From Phycomyces blakesleeanus NRRL 1555(-) (Eukaryota > Mucoromycota > Mucoromycetes > Mucorales > Phycomycetaceae), in assembly GCF_001638985.1 (NCBI RefSeq), contig NW_017265139.1, positions 1,302,001 through 1,366,000 on the forward strand: a stretch of 64,000 nucleotides of DNA, in the 5' to 3' direction. How positions within the stretch are numbered: position 1 is the first letter of the stretch; each line of letters starts with the position of its first letter. This document shows, piece after piece, positions 12,049-22,962 of this stretch. The position numbers were made by a program, and so were the translations under genes. Below the pieces are notes generated by a model. That model made no database searches. It saw only the letters and a list, made by a program, of their open reading frames with translations, and was not told the DNA's origin.

Positions 12049-13221
12049 TTATAATAAAAATATATCGTTGTCTTGGAAGTGGACCATTGGCCACCCAAGA
12101 GTCTCTCTATCCCGATTCCATGTGTTTATGATGATTGATTTGAATACAGAATTTATGCCACAGCTTGTGATGTCCATCCAACGCAAATGTTCCAACTTTC
12201 GTGCCAGACTACCTGCACCTGTCTCACTCACTTGGCTCAGGAATGCAATAGAGATGTACCTTAGCTTGGTACATCTCTCACTAATCAATCGTATAGGACC
12301 ATCCTGGACCTGCCAACATCTTGTCAGATGGAGTAATCGTAAGTTAGGGCAATTGTTTGCGATGGCCTCTACTGTGGTATTGGTAACCTTGTAGAGGGAA
12401 GTAAGTCTGAGATGGGTTAGATTTGGACCCCAGATGGTTATAGCATGGTCGATACCGGTTGTGTTAAGTTGGCAACAGAACGAAAGGTCAAGATGACGCA
12501 ATGATAGAGGTAATACATCCGAGTTTAACAGTTCCAACAATTGGTTATCAGATAAATTGCGCATCAATCCGAGCCACAAGCCTTGCAGGGGCACCTTGGT
12601 TGTTGCCAATGCATGTATTGTCTGTGGTCCAAGATTTTCACACCCAGAAACATCAAATGAATGAAGTTCTGGACACTGGCTAACTACAGATGCCATATCT
12701 TGGTCGGTTACTAGACCAAGCCACTCTGACTCTTTTAGAGTGGTATCTACTTCAGGATAGTTTTCGTTTTCCATCAGGGATGTGTAGGCAGGGGTTTCGA
12801 TTGTCTCTAGACCGGTGCCTTCAGGAATAGGCTGGAGGCGTACATAGCCTCGTAGATTTCCTTGGGGTTTATCATAGGGTTCGATAGGTAATGTGCGAAT
12901 GAGATTTGTCATGCTTGCCGGTAGTAATGGAGGTGAGCGTTTCATGACCAAGGTCTTTGTGAAACGTGTCCATGGAGTTGGGTGTTGGAGGGTACGTACA
13001 AGACAATACCAGTGATAGCGTGTGTGGATTGCTAGGTTGCGGTAGAGTAATGGCATTGCAGAGTTGTACCATGTTTTGTTAATACGGGCTAGGGTTGCTA
13101 GATTGGATTGCGGAATGTACTGAAGAATCAGGTTAACTATCTCGGGTGGTAGCTGAACATGTATTTGAGTTGAGGAATCTTGAAAGCGACTTGACATGTG
13201 GGTAAGAAATGAGTTTAACAT
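12049..13221 (-). CDS. F-box / leucine-rich-repeat protein
   Basis: Single-exon gene, 390 aa from the ATG at 13221 (the open frame extends 7 codons further but without ATG). An F-box lies near residues 24-65 (LPPEIVNLILQYIPQSNLAT...CxxW-like NKTWYNSAMPLLYRNL), the part that binds Skp1 in SCF ubiquitin ligases. From about residue 190 come Amn1/FBXL-type leucine-rich repeats (HSFDVSGCENLG, LRHLDLSFCCQL, LTHLRLTSLYKV, LRLLHLTRCWQV, LRYISIAFLSQV), which normally bind the substrate. The substrate is not predictable. It has no introns, unlike most neighbours. Confidence 0.85.
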   Translation of the reverse strand: MLNSFLTHMSSRFQDSSTQIHVQLPPEIVNLILQYIPQSNLATLARINKTWYNSAMPLLYRNLAIHTRYHWYCLVRTLQHPTPWTRFTKTLVMKRSPPLLPASMTNLIRTLPIEPYDKPQGNLRGYVRLQPIPEGTGLETIETPAYTSLMENENYPEVDTTLKESEWLGLVTDQDMASVVSQCPELHSFDVSGCENLGPQTIHALATTKVPLQGLWLGLMRNLSDNQLLELLNSDVLPLSLRHLDLSFCCQLNTTGIDHAITIWGPNLTHLRLTSLYKVTNTTVEAIANNCPNLRLLHLTRCWQVQDGPIRLISERCTKLRYISIAFLSQVSETGAGSLARKLEHLRWMDITSCGINSVFKSIIINTWNRDRETLGWPMVHFQDNDIFLL

Positions 13222-15000
13222 TTTATGAAAAAAAAAAGACAAAAAATAGGAAATAGGAAATGGTCAAAAAAAAGTAAAAAAAAAAATGATCGGGATATTA
13301 TTTATGGAGGGGATTTGTTTTTTTTAATAGCTTGAACTTATTTCTGATATTTAACGAGAAATTTATGTTTTCTTTAATGAACTATGAGACGTCTTTACCT
13401 GATTTGTTGATATAGTTGAGACTGATGGTTATGATGATGGTTATTATTATTACAGGAAATAGTGCATTAGAAGATGTATCGTTTTTTTTTTAAAAAAAAA
13501 AGAAAATTGTTTCAAAAATAGAGAACATTTCCATATAATAAATAGAGTTTGTTCGAGATTCTTGCCATTTTTATTATACACTCAAGTGTATTAGGTTCTT
13601 CACCCCTTATTATTGTTGCTATTGTTATTCTTATAATTCTTATAATAAATATATAAATGATCCTAGTCTGATTTGAAAAATGTAACAGGGCCAATACCCA
13701 AAAGAACAAAAAAAAGAGAGATATATTATAGATAAATTATCATGGTCTTATTTGATTTTTTTTTATTCTTTCATTCTCTCTATCATTAAAGGATAGTATA
13801 AAAAAAACAAGAGCTTAGATCAATAGTAATGTACCATGTATATCAATTGTGGGTGTATAAATAAGAATGCAGTGATTTACAAGTGTCAAATAGTAGCACC
13901 AGCACCAGCACCAGCACCAGCACCAGTAACAACAAACATTATGTTTTGAAGGTTTCAATTATAAATTTTTAAGGCTCTTATTCTTTAAGCTGAGTCAAAT
14001 AGAAGGAAATGAATAAATAGGAAATTTCAAAAAAAAGGTTTGTAAAGTGAGAAACATATGGCGTGTTTTACTATACAGTAATGTGGCTGGACAATCTAGA
14101 ATAAGATACATAAGAGCGTATTTAATAGCCATGGATCTCCCCTTGATTAGTAATGTGTGTCGATACACCAATACAGACTTGCTCTTTAGGATCTCTAAGA
14201 AGAAAGGAAGCAGAAACGAGAGCTATGGACATTCGATAGCCTTTAAATACACAGTCAACTATAAAATATGGCCTTACCAACCATTTCCATCTCTGTCTTT
14301 GTCTCCTTGCCCTTTCTTTATTATATATTTCGCAGCCCCTTTCTTCTTCTTTGGGTTTTGACTTTCAAGTTCACCAACGCACACACCTAACCACTTATAT
14401 ATATATATAGGCATACATAGATACGTACATAGATACATAGATACATAGATACGTACATAATACATAATACATAATACATGCATAAAGTATATAAATACAT
14501 AGCCTATTTTCCTGCTCGTTTGTCTTTTTTAAATTTTGCTTGTCTATCAGTAAAAATAAAATAAGATATCTATTTATCTCTTAAACTTTTGGTGCTTTGG
14601 ATTCTTACTGTTGCTTGCTCAGTCTTTTTATTTTATATATTCCCACATTCTATTTTATCCCTCAGGAACACCTCCCCTTCCCCCTTGTATACTTGGCACA
14701 AACATCTTTTTAATCACTGATTAATTATCAATTCTTTATATTCTTTCTTCATCTTCATCTTTCTTATTCTTATTTTGTACACACTTCTTGACGATTAGCA
14801 AAGTCGAAAAAAAAATTACAAAAAAAAAAGGAAAACATAAAGACCTTTTTCTCTCTTTCTTTAAATATAAATATATATATATTTTATATATATATATTTA
14901 TATATGTGTATATATATATATATATATATTTCTCTTACTTATATACATACAATTTATCTTATATAATAGTCTACATATAGACTTATTCCTTTGAGCCCAA
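13222..15000. other. Intergenic, upstream of the F-box and chitin synthase genes
   Basis: 1.8 kb divergent region without a supportable gene. Contains a perfect T10A10 palindrome (13482-13501), an AGCACC hexamer repeat (13895-13926), ATACAT/GATACATA repeats (14400-14480) and (TA)n runs (14870-14930) just before the chitin synthase start. Pyrimidine-rich stretches near 14650-14790 could be promoter or 5' UTR sequence of the chitin synthase. Confidence 0.5.
13895..13926. repeat. Hexanucleotide repeat (AGCACC)n
   Basis: About five perfect copies of AGCACC, non-coding. Confidence 0.9.
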
Positions 15001-15483
15001 ATGTCCAATCTTAATCATCCTCAAGCAGATCCACATAGTGCACGATATCCTGCCAGACCAGACCCAACCCACCCTCCTGCTTTGGATCGGTCAAATCCCA
15101 ATAGACGCTCGCTCTTACGGCGGGGTCTGTTGGCCAGAGACGAAGAGCAATACGACGACAGACAGCAAGACACTGACGTGAAAAGCATCAAAATCAAAAA
15201 GTCCTATTGTCCTGACCCATGGAAAATATATTGCTACCTTGTCACTTGCTTTTGTCCTCCATTCATCCTTAGATTGCTAGGTAAACTACAGCTAAGAGTA
15301 ACGAGAATCGAAACATCCCTCTACAAACATGACACCTTCCCCCCCCCCCCCCCCCTTTTTTTTTTATTTTTAAACCAAAGAAACAAAACGCATAAAGCAA
15401 AGCGACAAACCCTCACACACCCACACACTCACACACTCACAATTTCCCCTTTCCTTTAACCTACCCCTTCCAATCGCTCTATC

Positions 15484-15518
<35 letters not shown>

Positions 15519-18500
15519 GCTTTCTCCCTTTCTTCCTAAATCCCTTACCCATCCCTCTCACCCCCCTCCCCTCCCCCTTGTTTCTATCTCTCTTTTGCTA
15601 CGGAGACAACGTGCACCTTGTTTTTTTTAACCCTTCTTCCTTGCTCTATATTTTTTTTATTTAGGTAAGAAAGATGCCTCGTCTCAATTAGCCTTTCGGG
15701 AAAAGATCGGTCTGGTCTCCATCATCCTATGCATTATGGGATTTGTCGGTTTCTTGACATTCGGATTCACCCAAGTCGTTTGCCCTCGTCCCCCCATGAG
15801 CTACCGTATTGACAGTATCAGCCAAGGGTATGTGGTGATCCACGGTTGGGCCTATTTTTTGGCCTCTTGGAACGATCACCCGCCAATCCCAGATCTCGGA
15901 ACAGATCCAATGAATCCAATCTATCCCCCTGTCAATGCCAATGGAATGGACGCTTCCTTTCTGTTCCAAATGCAGAACAACAATAAATTTTGTGCCAACA
16001 TAATAACCGCAAAATCAAACATGGTTGTCGGCCAGGACAGCTCAGTCCCAACCTACTTTCCCTGTCGTCTATTCGATCCCCACTCCCTCGAGGTTCCAGA
16101 CAGCAACACATACTCTAACCATTCAGGATGCCATCTAAGCCCCAACGCACGTTCATTGTTTAGAGACATGCGCACTTATGGTGTACCGAGCAACAATGGA
16201 AAATTCGACAAGGCCGGTCGAGTTTACTATGACTGGAAAGAAGTCAATACTACAACTCACCTTTCTGTTTACAACAGGTATGATTAAATATGCACATCTA
16301 TAATCCACCTTACCATAATAATAATCATACTCTGTTAAATAACCCCCTCTTTTATTCTTATTTTCTCATACTATTATTCAAAAATAGCTATGTATTGAAC
16401 CTTCATCTGCTTACTGCACTCCCTCAATCACTTTTTAATGTGCCTGCTGGTGGACTTATCGAAACTATTCTCGGAAATACAGCTCTTTATGGAGGCCAGG
16501 ATATAACTCATCTGGTTGCATCTCAACGTACTCCCGGAATTGATTGGAAAGCCGAGGCCAACTGCTTATTAGATATAATAAAGGTCGGCGAAATCGACAC
16601 ACAGAGCGTGGGTTGCATTGCTTCTGATGTCGTGCTCTATACTTCCTTGATCGTCATCCTGGGCGTTATCATAGTCAAGTTTGTTCTTGCAGTTGTGTTT
16701 GGCTGGTTCCTAAGTTGGAAACTGGGTAACTTTAAGGAAGGTCGGTCCTACAGCGAGCGCATGAAGCGTGAATTGGAAATCGAAAACTGGACGTCTGGTA
16801 TTCATCGCCCGGCCGAAGCAATTCGACCCCATTCGCCTTACGGTGCAGGCTCATTGAGGCCCAAGAACAAATGGATGCCAAGTACCTCTCGCTTTACAAA
16901 ACCTGAAACAGGCTCCATGCATTTCAATTCCACAGACAGACCAGGAAATGCATCATGGAAACAAGTATCCAGGTAAGAGTTCATAAATACAACGACAATT
17001 TTTTTTAAAAAAAAAACATCTGTCGATATCTATTCTATTATTATTATTTTACAAAATGTACTCACCCATATATTTTCTTAAATATCACTAATGTTCTAGT
17101 GCTCGGTTAGCAGGACCTTATGGTTCTTCCAATATCATGGCCGACTCTTCGCCTTTACGCCCTCCAACAGCTGACAATAGTCAAAGCGGGTCTTTACATC
17201 GCCAAAGCCCAACTTTGCCTTCAAGCCGATCTTCACTTGTGTCTTCTAATGTAACAAATTCTACATGCACAATGGCCTGCCCGTTTCCTATTTCATCACA
17301 CGCAATACCCCAGCCAAAACGAGACTTTATGCCATTTGGCTTTGTTCTAGCCCACACAATGTGTCTTGTTACATGTTACTCTGAAGGCGTTGATGGCTTG
17401 CGCACCACTCTAGACTCAATTGCTACTACCGACTTTCCAAATTCACACAAGCTCATAGTAGTCATTGCAGACGGAATAATCAAGGGTCACGGAAATGCCT
17501 TGTCCACACCTGACATTTGCATTGGAATGATGGAAGATTTTGTGATTGCACCAGAAGATGTCGAGCCTCATGCATATGTGGCAATTGCAGACGGCACAAA
17601 GCGTTACAACCAGGCCAAGGTGTACTCTGGATATTATTCTTATGACGACTCGACCGTTAATCCCGAACACCAGCAACGGGTGCCAATGATCACAATCGTG
17701 AAGTGCGGTGGGCCATCTGAGGCAGGCGAGAATAAGCCAGGAAACAGAGGAAAGCGAGACTCTCAGGTTATTCTTATGTCCTTCCTTCAAAAGGTTATGT
17801 TTGATGAACGGATGACAATGTTGGAATACGAGATTTTTAAGATGATCTGGCGTGCAACTGGTGTGAGCCCTGACAAGTACGAAATTGTTCTCATGGTTGA
17901 CGCAGATACAAAGGTTTATCCAGATGCCCTTTCACGTCTAGTGAGCTGCATGGTTAATGATCCTGAGATAATGGGTCTCTGTGGAGAGACAAAGATTGGC
18001 AACAAATCTGACAGCTGGGTATCCATGATCCAAGGTATTTCTCTCACTCTTTTTTGTATTTTTGAATGAATTAAGTTAGTCCAAGGCAATATATACATAC
18101 ATTCATATGTATGTACATGTACATGTATATGTATACACATGTAGATGTATTCATATGCACATTCATATGTATACACATGTACATGTAGCATGGCTTTAAC
18201 TTTTTTCTTTAATAATTATATTCATTTTGTAGTGTTTGAATATTATATCTCTCATCATCAAAGCAAGGCATTTGAATCAATTTTCGGAAACGTAACTTGT
18301 CTGCCCGGGTGTTTTTGTATGTATCGTATAAAGGCCCCCAAAGGCAACAACGGGCATTGGGTACCGATTCTGGCCAACCCAGACATTATCGAACATTACT
18401 CTGAAAATGTTGTCGATACTCTCCACAAGAAAAACCTGTTACTGTTAGGAGAAGATCGTTACCTATCCACCCTAATGCTACGTACTTTCCCGCGTCGTAA

Positions 18501-19695
18501 GATGCTGTTTGTTCCTCAGGCAGTCTGTAAAACAGTCGTACCCGACTCCTTCCGAGTACTGCTGTCTCAGCGTCGTCGCTGGATCAATTCTACTATTCAC
18601 AACCTGATGGAGCTGGTGTTTGTTCGCAATCTGTGCGGTACCTTTTGCTTCTCGATGCAATTTGTCGTGTTTATGGAGCTTGTGGGAACACTTGCTCTCC
18701 CAGCCGCAATTTCATTTACCTTGTATCTGATTGTACTCGCCATAATCGGACAACCCGCAGTTCTATCCCTAATTCTACTGGCGCTCATTCTGGGTTTGCC
18801 GGCTGTGCTGATCATGATGACTAGCCGTAAGATGGTATATGTAGGCTGGATGATGATCTACCTAGTCAGTCTACCGATTTGGAACTTTGTATTACCAACA
18901 TACGCCTACTGGCATTTTGATGACTTTTCTTGGGGTGAGACGCGCAAAGTAGAAGGCGAAGGAAAAGAGAATCATGGCGACAAACAAGGCGAGTTTGATA
19001 GTTCCAAGATCGTGATGAAGAAATGGCACATGTACGCACGCGAAGACCGCCGACGTGATCTAGCGGACCGTCTTCAGTCGACAGGAACCGTGTCGGGATC
19101 TCCAGTCGGGTCTGCAGCTGTCTTACCGTTGACTGTGCTACCAAGAGCTCTGTCGGAACGAACGCTGCAAGAAGAACGTCCGTTACAAGAAATACGCCTG
19201 CCCATAATGTCCTCTCCACTGCCTATGCTACAGTCTCCTCCTCCACTACCCCAATCTGCAATGCCAGCTTTAGCAACATCTGCAGCATCTGCAGCATCTG
19301 CACCACCGCCACCACCAGTACCACCACCACAATCAGTGACAATACCAAAAGCAGCAATAGCAACAGCAGCAATAGCAACAGCAGCAACAACAACAGCGGC
19401 AGCAACAATAGTAGGAGCAAGATTATCAACAGCATCTACCGCAGTTGGTCCTGTTCATTCTTACTCTGTACAATCAGTAAGAAGTGAGGCAGAGAACCGC
19501 ACAAATGTTGAAGAGGAGGAATATGAAGAGGAGGAAGAGGAGGACTATGAAGAGGAAGAATACTATGAAGAAGAGGAAGAGGAGGAACGGGGAAATGGTG
19601 ACAGAATTGAAGAGTTGCCCTTGCCACTATCATTTGAAGTCAAGGAATCTGATGACTGGGAGGCTGGTGTATTGAAGATGTTTGGTAATGTTTAA
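15001..19695 (+). CDS. Chitin synthase, class IV (Chs3-like)
   Basis: Model join(15001..15280,15665..16277,16388..16972,17100..18034,18233..19695), 1291 aa. Family-2 glycosyltransferase that polymerises UDP-GlcNAc into chitin at the plasma membrane. An N-terminal basic cytosolic segment is followed by TM helices around residues 105-130 and 370-400 flanking an extracytosolic Cys-containing region. The catalytic domain carries [15 protein letters not shown] (near 760), LLGEDRYL (near 876) and the product-binding QRRRW (near 917), then a TM cluster ending with [15 protein letters not shown], a class IV/V hallmark. There is no myosin motor. The C-terminal about 340 residues are unusual: Pro/Ala/Thr low-complexity and then a strongly acidic Glu/Tyr tail (about 1231-1257). 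Intron 1 (384 nt) holds a long poly-C run and a CT repeat; intron 4 (198 nt) holds ACATGTAT repeats. Confidence 0.93.
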
Positions 19696-20340
19696 TAGTG
19701 CCCTTTTTTTTTCTAAAGAGGTTCAAAAGGGAAACATTAGTTTTGGCTTGGCTTGTAAAGTCAAGAGAGTAAAAAAGAAGAAGAAAAACTGCATTACATC
19801 TATACCTACATCTATTACATCTATACTTACACCTATACCTATACTTACACTTACACTTATACTTACCCTTACACTTAAACCTATACTTACACTTACACCT
19901 AAATTTACACTTACGCATATACTTACTCATTCATATTCATACACATACATATACATTATATCAAAAAGACAATTTGCTTCTTTTAAAGAAAAAAGAAGAG
20001 TCAAACAACCCAAAAAAAACCATATAGTCACAATCCGTCATTTGTTTTCTTTCCTTATTTCTTTATATTACTATACATATCTCACTCGTTTGACTACTTA
20101 CTCACTCCCTCACACTTCTTTGTTGCTGAAATATAATAAAACCTATTGTATTATTCCATTTCAAATTAGCCAAAATGATATATATATAATCAATTGAATT
20201 GAATTCGAAAATAAAATTCTCAAATAGTAGTAGTAGTAGTAGTAGTAATAATAAGAAAATGCAGAAAGGTTTGATATTTTATCATGTGTGTAGAAAACAG
20301 AAATCTGCTTGACCAAATAGATCAGTAAATAAAGAGTAAA
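19696..20340. other. Intergenic with (CTTACA)n-type repeat array
   Basis: 3' region shared by the converging chitin synthase and reticulon-like genes. About 19796-19930 is a degenerate hexamer array of CTTACA/CTATAC units. A (TAG)n tract lies at 20226-20247. No gene seen. Confidence 0.6.
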
Positions 20341-21416
20341 TTAGCTTGTATTTTGGAGATCCAACATCACTTTGGGTACAGAAAATAGACCAATACATGC
20401 AAGGATCAGCAAGGTACGGGTAGATACCCAAGCTGAGATGGCTAGATAAGACATCGTGCCTGCCAACCACATCAGGCTCTTTCTTTTGTCCTGAACCAGT
20501 ATAACCCTGTACATCTCTGTGCTCGCCATCCCAGCCCATGTTGAGCTGCTAGGACGGGATAAGGAGGTTTGATCGGATACTCTTAGTAAGGTTCTTTTAT
20601 ATATATATATATTATATTTTATTTTTAATATAAAAAAAAAAGAAAAAGAAAAAGGATTAGTGGCAAGTTTGACAACAGTTTTGTATGATTTGATAACAAG
20701 TGTTTCAATTTGGTGCTTGACTTACTTGAATGGGTGAGGAACTGTATCATAAGGAAGACGGAATACTATATTATGTAAAATCCTGGCTGCTTGGACAATT
20801 GCGAGGTCCAGACTGATTATCCAACAAAGACTACCTAAGATGAGATGTTGCGGAGACCAGCAGACAAGGAGTAATAGGCCAGCTAGGACTATGAGGGAGT
20901 GAATGGGGGATTCCCAATATATCAAACGGCTCCCAACTTTGAAAAGATCCCTCTTTTGAGGCTCTTGTTCTATTTATTTATTTATTTATTCATTTATTTT
21001 AAAATGAAATCAATTGCATAAAAAGTAAGTTACAGAATAAAGCTAGTGGTTCATATAGAATGCTTACCATTGTAGATTGATTGATATATGTTTCCAAGCG
21101 TCGGTGATGATGGAAGAGAGGGTTTGATAGGAGATGTTGGAATTATGTTTATGTCATTTAATCTTGGCTGATATTCATGTTTTTGCTGCTGCTGTTGCTG
21201 CTGTTGCTGCTGTTGCTGTTGCTGCTGCTGTGACAGTGGTAGATTTGTTGCCCTGGAAAGAGAACTGCGTGCATTCTGACGACTAGGCGGCTCTCTCTGT
21301 CTCCTGTCAGCATCGGATCGAGGGGTTTTTGTAGATAAAAGATTGATCCTTGGCGTAAGATCAGGATGGGAGTAAACAGGCTGGCTCTTTCTGTATTGGA
21401 TGTTATGGGTCGTCAT
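20341..21416 (-). CDS. Reticulon-like ER-shaping membrane protein
   Basis: Model complement(join(20341..20581,20726..20969,21068..21416)), 277 aa. The N-terminal half is disordered, with a polyGln run (21181-21232) and a basic Ser/Arg region. The C-terminal part fits a reticulon-homology domain: RLIYWESPIHSLIVLAGLLL... long hydrophobic hairpin, a loop with the PYDTVPHPF segment, then a RVILVQDKRKSLMWLAG... second hairpin ending LIL...GLFSVPKVMLDLQN, as in Rtn1 proteins. Such hairpins bend ER tubule membranes. The protein stops a few residues after the SVP motif, so it lacks the usual short cytosolic tail. Splice phases (1 and 2) both join in frame. The ATG at 21416 is the first in the open frame. 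Confidence 0.7.
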
Positions 21417-22504
21417 ATGTTCTATAAATCAGAGTACATGTATTTATCTTATCGTTAAAAAAATAATGGTGAATAAACAGCTTCTCTAGAATACACTCTT
21501 AAATACACAGAAATCAGTTTCATTCTTTACTCCTTTTCCCTTAAAGAGAAAAAGAATACGTTTCTGTGTCATAATGACGATGTACTTTCTTCATGGTATA
21601 AAGTCCTCTTGTAGTCTAAACCTATTAAGTTATTATATTTTCTCTAAAAAAAATAGGTTTTTATTACAGCTTTTACTTACGATTGAGACGAAATCTAAAT
21701 ATTTTTTTTTGTAGACGAATTAGATTTAATTTAGCCATTTTTTTTGAGACACATCTAGACAAGCCTATTCTTTTTTAAGACGAGATGACCTTCCGAACTG
21801 AAACAAATAAGATATTTTTTGAGACAGAACATATGTTTCTTGCTGGTTGAAGCTAGATAATTGTGAGAGAATCAATGGATACTTTAAGCTCTCTATGTTC
21901 AAGATATATTATCACGATCATTAGTACCTTTGTAAGGACTGTCATTAAATCCCAAAACAGGCTTTTCTACAGAGCTATAATGCGTGGTGCATATTTCTTT
22001 TTCTCAATTGGAAAGATGATTTCATACATACATACATACATACATACATACATACAGATACATACGCATATACATATATACGTTTGTATGAAGCGTTTAT
22101 ATATATATATATATATAAGCATTCAAATTTGTCTTAATCTCAAATAGAAACACAGCACTGGATTCTAGGATTGGTATTGTAATCTTTTGTATAATGAGGT
22201 TAAGATTTATAATGTAATATATACACCTAAAATGTCTCCGTATTAAAACCCAGACAGTAGGCCCAGATTGGTGGGAAATCCAGAAAAAAATTGATTCCCA
22301 ATACCAAGTACATTCAACGATCGCACTCTTCTTTTCTTTTCTTTATTTTATGTATTGGTTCTATTTGAGCCCTAAAAGTTGAAAAAAAAGAAAGAGGCAA
22401 TGTACAGGAGTTAAATGCGATTGTCAAGAAGAGTAACAGGAAGAGGAAGAGGAGGAGGAGGGAATGAAGTTTAGTTTTAGTATATTAGTATGTATGTATA
22501 TATA

Positions 22505-22540
<36 letters not shown>

Positions 22541-22962
22541 TGTATGTGTGTGTGCGAGAGTGTGTATAATGAGTTTGTTTTTTGTATGAAATTTGAATAA
22601 ATAATAAAAGGATGTGTTTTTTTTGTGTTGTGTTGTGTTGTGTTGTTGGGTGGTGTGCGTGAGGATTTGTAGGTGTAGGTGTAGATAAGATAATCTATAT
22701 GCAAAAAGAGGGTACAAGTTTTAAAGAGCAGTATATATAGTTTGTGAGTTGTATGCGTAAATTATATATGTAAATATATAATATGAATCTTTAGAGATAG
22801 AGAGATAGAGAGACAAAGTTGTTCATTCCTTTTTTTTTTTTTGGCTCTTTTGTAAGACCGTCTATTTTGGTTATCTCTGTTTCTGTCTCTTATCTCTCTG
22901 TTTTTTTTGTTGCCTCTAAAACACACATCTTTTAACTGAGTATCGGAAGAAACTATCGCAAA
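21417..22962. other. Intergenic with dinucleotide and tetranucleotide repeats
   Basis: 1.5 kb upstream of the reticulon-like gene and downstream of ERT1. Contains (CATA)n at 22024-22060, (TA)n at 22098-22118, (TATG)n at 22500-22548, TGTGT runs at 22621-22650 and several TTTTTTGAGAC motifs (21735-21830). No supportable gene. Confidence 0.5.

Noticed and set aside
22024..22560. Direct repeats resembling a CRISPR-like array
   Set aside because: Simple CATA/TATG microsatellites without unique spacers, in a eukaryotic genome.
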